A stretch of DNA of 64,000 nt from Nitratifractor salsuginis DSM 16511 (lineage in GTDB: Bacteria; Campylobacterota; Campylobacteria; Campylobacterales; Sulfurovaceae): assembly GCF_000186245.1 (NCBI RefSeq), contig NC_014935.1, forward strand, positions 1,302,001 to 1,366,000, in the 5' to 3' direction. The position numbers were made by a program, and so were the translations under genes. This document shows, piece after piece, positions 62,116 to 64,000 of the stretch; position 1 is the stretch's first letter, and each line of letters begins with the position of its first letter. The notes beneath the pieces were generated by a model that saw nothing but the letters and a program-made list of their open reading frames with translations, made no database searches and was not told where the DNA came from.

Positions 62116-63129
62116 ATGAAACCCGAACATTATTACAATCCCAACGGTGAGCCGATCCTCGATGAGAAGATCTACGGTGGAAATCCGACGGGCTTCGTCG
62201 ATTTCAACCGTCCCCGCTACAAATGGAGCGTCAACCTCTACGACCTGATGAATGCCAATACATGGTTCCCCTCGGAGGTCAACACCGCCAACGAGAAGAA
62301 ACACTTCGACCTGCTCACCGACAATGAGCAGGCGATCTACAAACTCACCTTCGCCCAGCTCAGCTTCAACGACAGCGCCCAGGAGGAGTACTTAAGCGAT
62401 TTCCGCCGCCTGGCCAACAACCGCCTGGTCAAAGCAGCCCTGAGCCTGCAGATTATGCAGGAGGTCAACCACTCCAAGAGCTACGCTGTCCTCCTCGATG
62501 CCGCCGGCAACTCCGACGAAGTCTTCGACCTCTACAAACACGATGCGGCCCTCAACCGCAAAAACCAGCGCATCGCCAACCAGTTCGCCCGCTACATCGA
62601 CGGCAACTCCGCCGAAGAGATGCTGCTTAGTGCTATGGCCAGCGTCAACCTGGAGGGGATCTACTTCCTGCTGGGCTTCAGCTACATCTATGTCCTGGGC
62701 GACAAGGTCCCCGGCGCCCGGGATATGATCAAATTCATCGCCCGGGACGAGATCAACACTCACCTGCCGCTTTTTGCCAACATTTTCAAAACGATTTACA
62801 AAGAGAACAAGATCCCCGCTTCCATCGTCGACAAAGCTTATGAGATGATCCAGGAAGCGGTGGATATCGAACTGGAATACGGGAAATACCTGTTGGAGAA
62901 CTACCCTATTATGGGCTTGACCGATGAGCTGATGGAAAAGACTGTCTACAACTATGCCAACGACCGGCTCAACAAAATCGGCCTGGAACCCATCTTCGAA
63001 GAGACCCCCCAGACCTACCTTCAGAAGCTCGTAGAAAAACACCTGAAGATGAACGATGTCCGCAGCAACTTCTTCGAGAGCAACGTAGCCAACTACGCCA
63101 AAAACAGCCTCGACCTGGACGACTTCTGA
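62116..63129 (+). CDS. nrdB: class Ia ribonucleoside-diphosphate reductase beta subunit
   Basis: NrdB houses the diiron-tyrosyl radical that NrdA needs to reduce ribonucleotides. The 337-residue protein shows the metal/radical segment IMQEVNHSKSYAV, where Glu, His (+3) and radical Tyr (+7) are spaced as in E. coli E115, H118 and Y122. VNLEGIYF and RDEINTHL hold the second set of ligands. The C-terminus ends SLDLDDF, the tail that docks on NrdA. A TATAAT at 62069-62074 and an AGAAGGA ribosome binding site lie upstream. nrdA is not in the window. Confidence 0.96.
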   Translation: MKPEHYYNPNGEPILDEKIYGGNPTGFVDFNRPRYKWSVNLYDLMNANTWFPSEVNTANEKKHFDLLTDNEQAIYKLTFAQLSFNDSAQEEYLSDFRRLANNRLVKAALSLQIMQEVNHSKSYAVLLDAAGNSDEVFDLYKHDAALNRKNQRIANQFARYIDGNSAEEMLLSAMASVNLEGIYFLLGFSYIYVLGDKVPGARDMIKFIARDEINTHLPLFANIFKTIYKENKIPASIVDKAYEMIQEAVDIELEYGKYLLENYPIMGLTDELMEKTVYNYANDRLNKIGLEPIFEETPQTYLQKLVEKHLKMNDVRSNFFESNVANYAKNSLDLDDF

Positions 63130-63480
63130 TCCCAGGGGGCTGGAAAAGCCTCTTCGCTCTCCCATTCTTTCATAAAATCTAGATTTTTTCTTACTGAAAG
63201 CCTAAAAAAGTTCACCCTTTTTTCCTGGAGAACTTTTCCAGTGGGAGCCCTTCAGTGACATCAGTCCCTCGCCCTTTCTTCTTTCTTTGGGTTCGTTTCT
63301 CTTCTTCTTTGGGGCGAAACAAAGAAGAAAGAAAGGAACAGAAACGCATAGATATCTGGAGAAAAAGAAGATTGAAGATTAATCGAGAATTGAAAATGGA
63401 GAATTTTTGATTGCCGATTTTACACCGGATTGAAATTACTTGCGACGTGAGGGACGAAGCCCCGTGCCTGGGACTTGCGG
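63130..63480. other. intergenic region with hairpin and low-complexity tail
   Basis: No gene is supported in this 351-bp gap between convergent nrdB and the aldolase. It contains a 10-bp stem TTCTTCTTTG (63302-63311) / CAAAGAAGAA (63320-63329) with loop GGGCGAAA, inside a longer pyrimidine-then-purine tract, which may end transcription from both sides. Positions 63369-63410 carry AGATTGAAGATTAATCGAGAATTGAAAATGGAGAATTTTT, another low-complexity block. Confidence 0.6.
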
Positions 63481-64000
63481 CTAATACCGATCGATACAGT
63501 TGAGCTCTTCAAAAGCTTTGACCACCCGGTCCCGCATCGACTCTTCACCGGCACGGAGCCATTTGCGGGGGTCGTAATACTTCTTGTTGGGTTTGTCCTC
63601 CCCTTCGGGATTGCCGATCTGGCTCTGGAGATAGTCATGGTATTTCGCCACATAACCCCGCACGCCGTCCCAGAAGGCCCACTGGGTATCGGTATCGATA
63701 TTCATCTTGACCACGCCGTAGCTGATCGCCTCTTTGATCTCCTCGGGGCTGGAGCCGCTGCCGCCATGGAAAACGAAACTGACCGGCTTGGGGCCGGTGC
63801 CGAGTTTCTTCTGAATGTACTCCTGGGAGTTGCGCAGGATCTTGGGCTCCAGATGGACATTCCCAGGCTTGTAGACCCCGTGGACGTTTCCGAAGCTGGC
63901 GGCGATGGTGAAGCGGGGGCTGATGGCGCTGAGACGTTCGTAAGCTTCGCAGACCTCTTCGGGCTGGGTGTAAAGCGCGGCGTTGTCGACGTTGGTATTG
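63481..64000 (-). CDS. fbaA: class II fructose-bisphosphate aldolase, C-terminal part
   Basis: The minus-strand frame is open from the window edge to a TAG at 63483-63481. It encodes the last 172 residues of a class II aldolase of the E. coli FbaA type. Visible are TNVDNAALYTQPEEV, IAASFGNVHGVYKPGNV (Zn-site His), VSFVFHGGSGSSPEEI (Zn-site His and phosphate loop) and VVKMNIDTDTQWAFWDGVR. It cleaves or forms fructose-1,6-bisphosphate; in an autotrophic Campylobacterota it would serve gluconeogenesis. The N-terminus lies beyond the right edge. Confidence 0.95.
   Translation of the reverse strand, partial: NTNVDNAALYTQPEEVCEAYERLSAISPRFTIAASFGNVHGVYKPGNVHLEPKILRNSQEYIQKKLGTGPKPVSFVFHGGSGSSPEEIKEAISYGVVKMNIDTDTQWAFWDGVRGYVAKYHDYLQSQIGNPEGEDKPNKKYYDPRKWLRAGEESMRDRVVKAFEELNCIDRY

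Overview
The window looks like chromosomal DNA of a free-living, respiratory Campylobacterota (Epsilonproteobacteria), GC-rich for that phylum and of Sulfurovum/Nitratifractor type. The basis is a Wolinella-like frdCAB, a fused CcsBA cytochrome c synthetase, an aminofutalosine deaminase of the futalosine menaquinone route, the aroQ-pepP-folK-flhF-mnmA order, a dimeric dUTPase and HQWR(H/Q)PL-type histidine kinases. The genus is inference. There are no insertion sequences, integrases, CRISPR arrays or rRNA genes. One tRNA-Thr gene is present.

Layout. 1-2609: end of a type I restriction-modification operon (hsdM plus two overlapping downstream frames) and a lipoprotein. 2723-7171: rpmH-rnpA-yidC-jag-mnmE on the minus strand, with an rnpA that has no ATG, GTG or TTG start. 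7233-11130: Mut7-C nuclease, trmH, tRNA-Thr, purL. 11131-13175: heptamer repeats, a minimal NtrC-like/PAS pair, a small lipoprotein. 13303-16818: frdCAB. 16951-20412: a GluRS-like protein with degenerate catalytic signatures, yggT, a lytic transglycosylase and a small unknown gene. 20421-25739: ychJ, osmC and sufBCDE plus a SufT-like gene. 25897-29286: a five-gene minus-strand run (secreted unknown, NosD-like, GNAT, HAD phosphatase, chorismate mutase) ending in a clear terminator. 29547-32312: FG-GAP-like secreted protein, LprI-like protein, racemase, SDR. 32306-37021: two tandem ATP-grasp ligases downstream of a repeat-rich acidic lipoprotein, diverging from a regulator without a phosphoacceptor Asp. 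37098-41380: metG, a Mur-ligase-N-like protein, dUTPase, a half-size asparaginase. 41429-46048: aroQ-pepP-folK-flhF-unknown-mnmA. 46230-49109: mqnX-like gene and a split YeeE transporter with a Cys-tailed partner. 49146-59776: a respiratory cluster with CcsBA, two thioredoxin-fold proteins and a 12-heme cytochrome c; divergently, a third thioredoxin-fold protein, a monoheme cytochrome, a secreted unknown and a two-component system. 59787-64000: hisD, a PLP enzyme carrying repeat-derived inserts, nrdB and the 3' part of a class II aldolase gene.

Most genes sit in tight operons with ATGA or TGATG overlaps. A striking genome-level feature is a family of intergenic low-complexity blocks (permuted short words such as GAGAATG, CTAGTAA, TTGGTTA) often paired with GCGTTGC-NNN-GCAACGC hairpins; it occurs about nine times and twice inside a coding frame. 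The strongest candidates for undescribed biology are the ATP-grasp/lipoprotein locus, the pseudo-GluRS, the 12-heme cytochrome cluster, the FrdC lacking the E-pathway glutamate, and the heptamer/hairpin repeat family.
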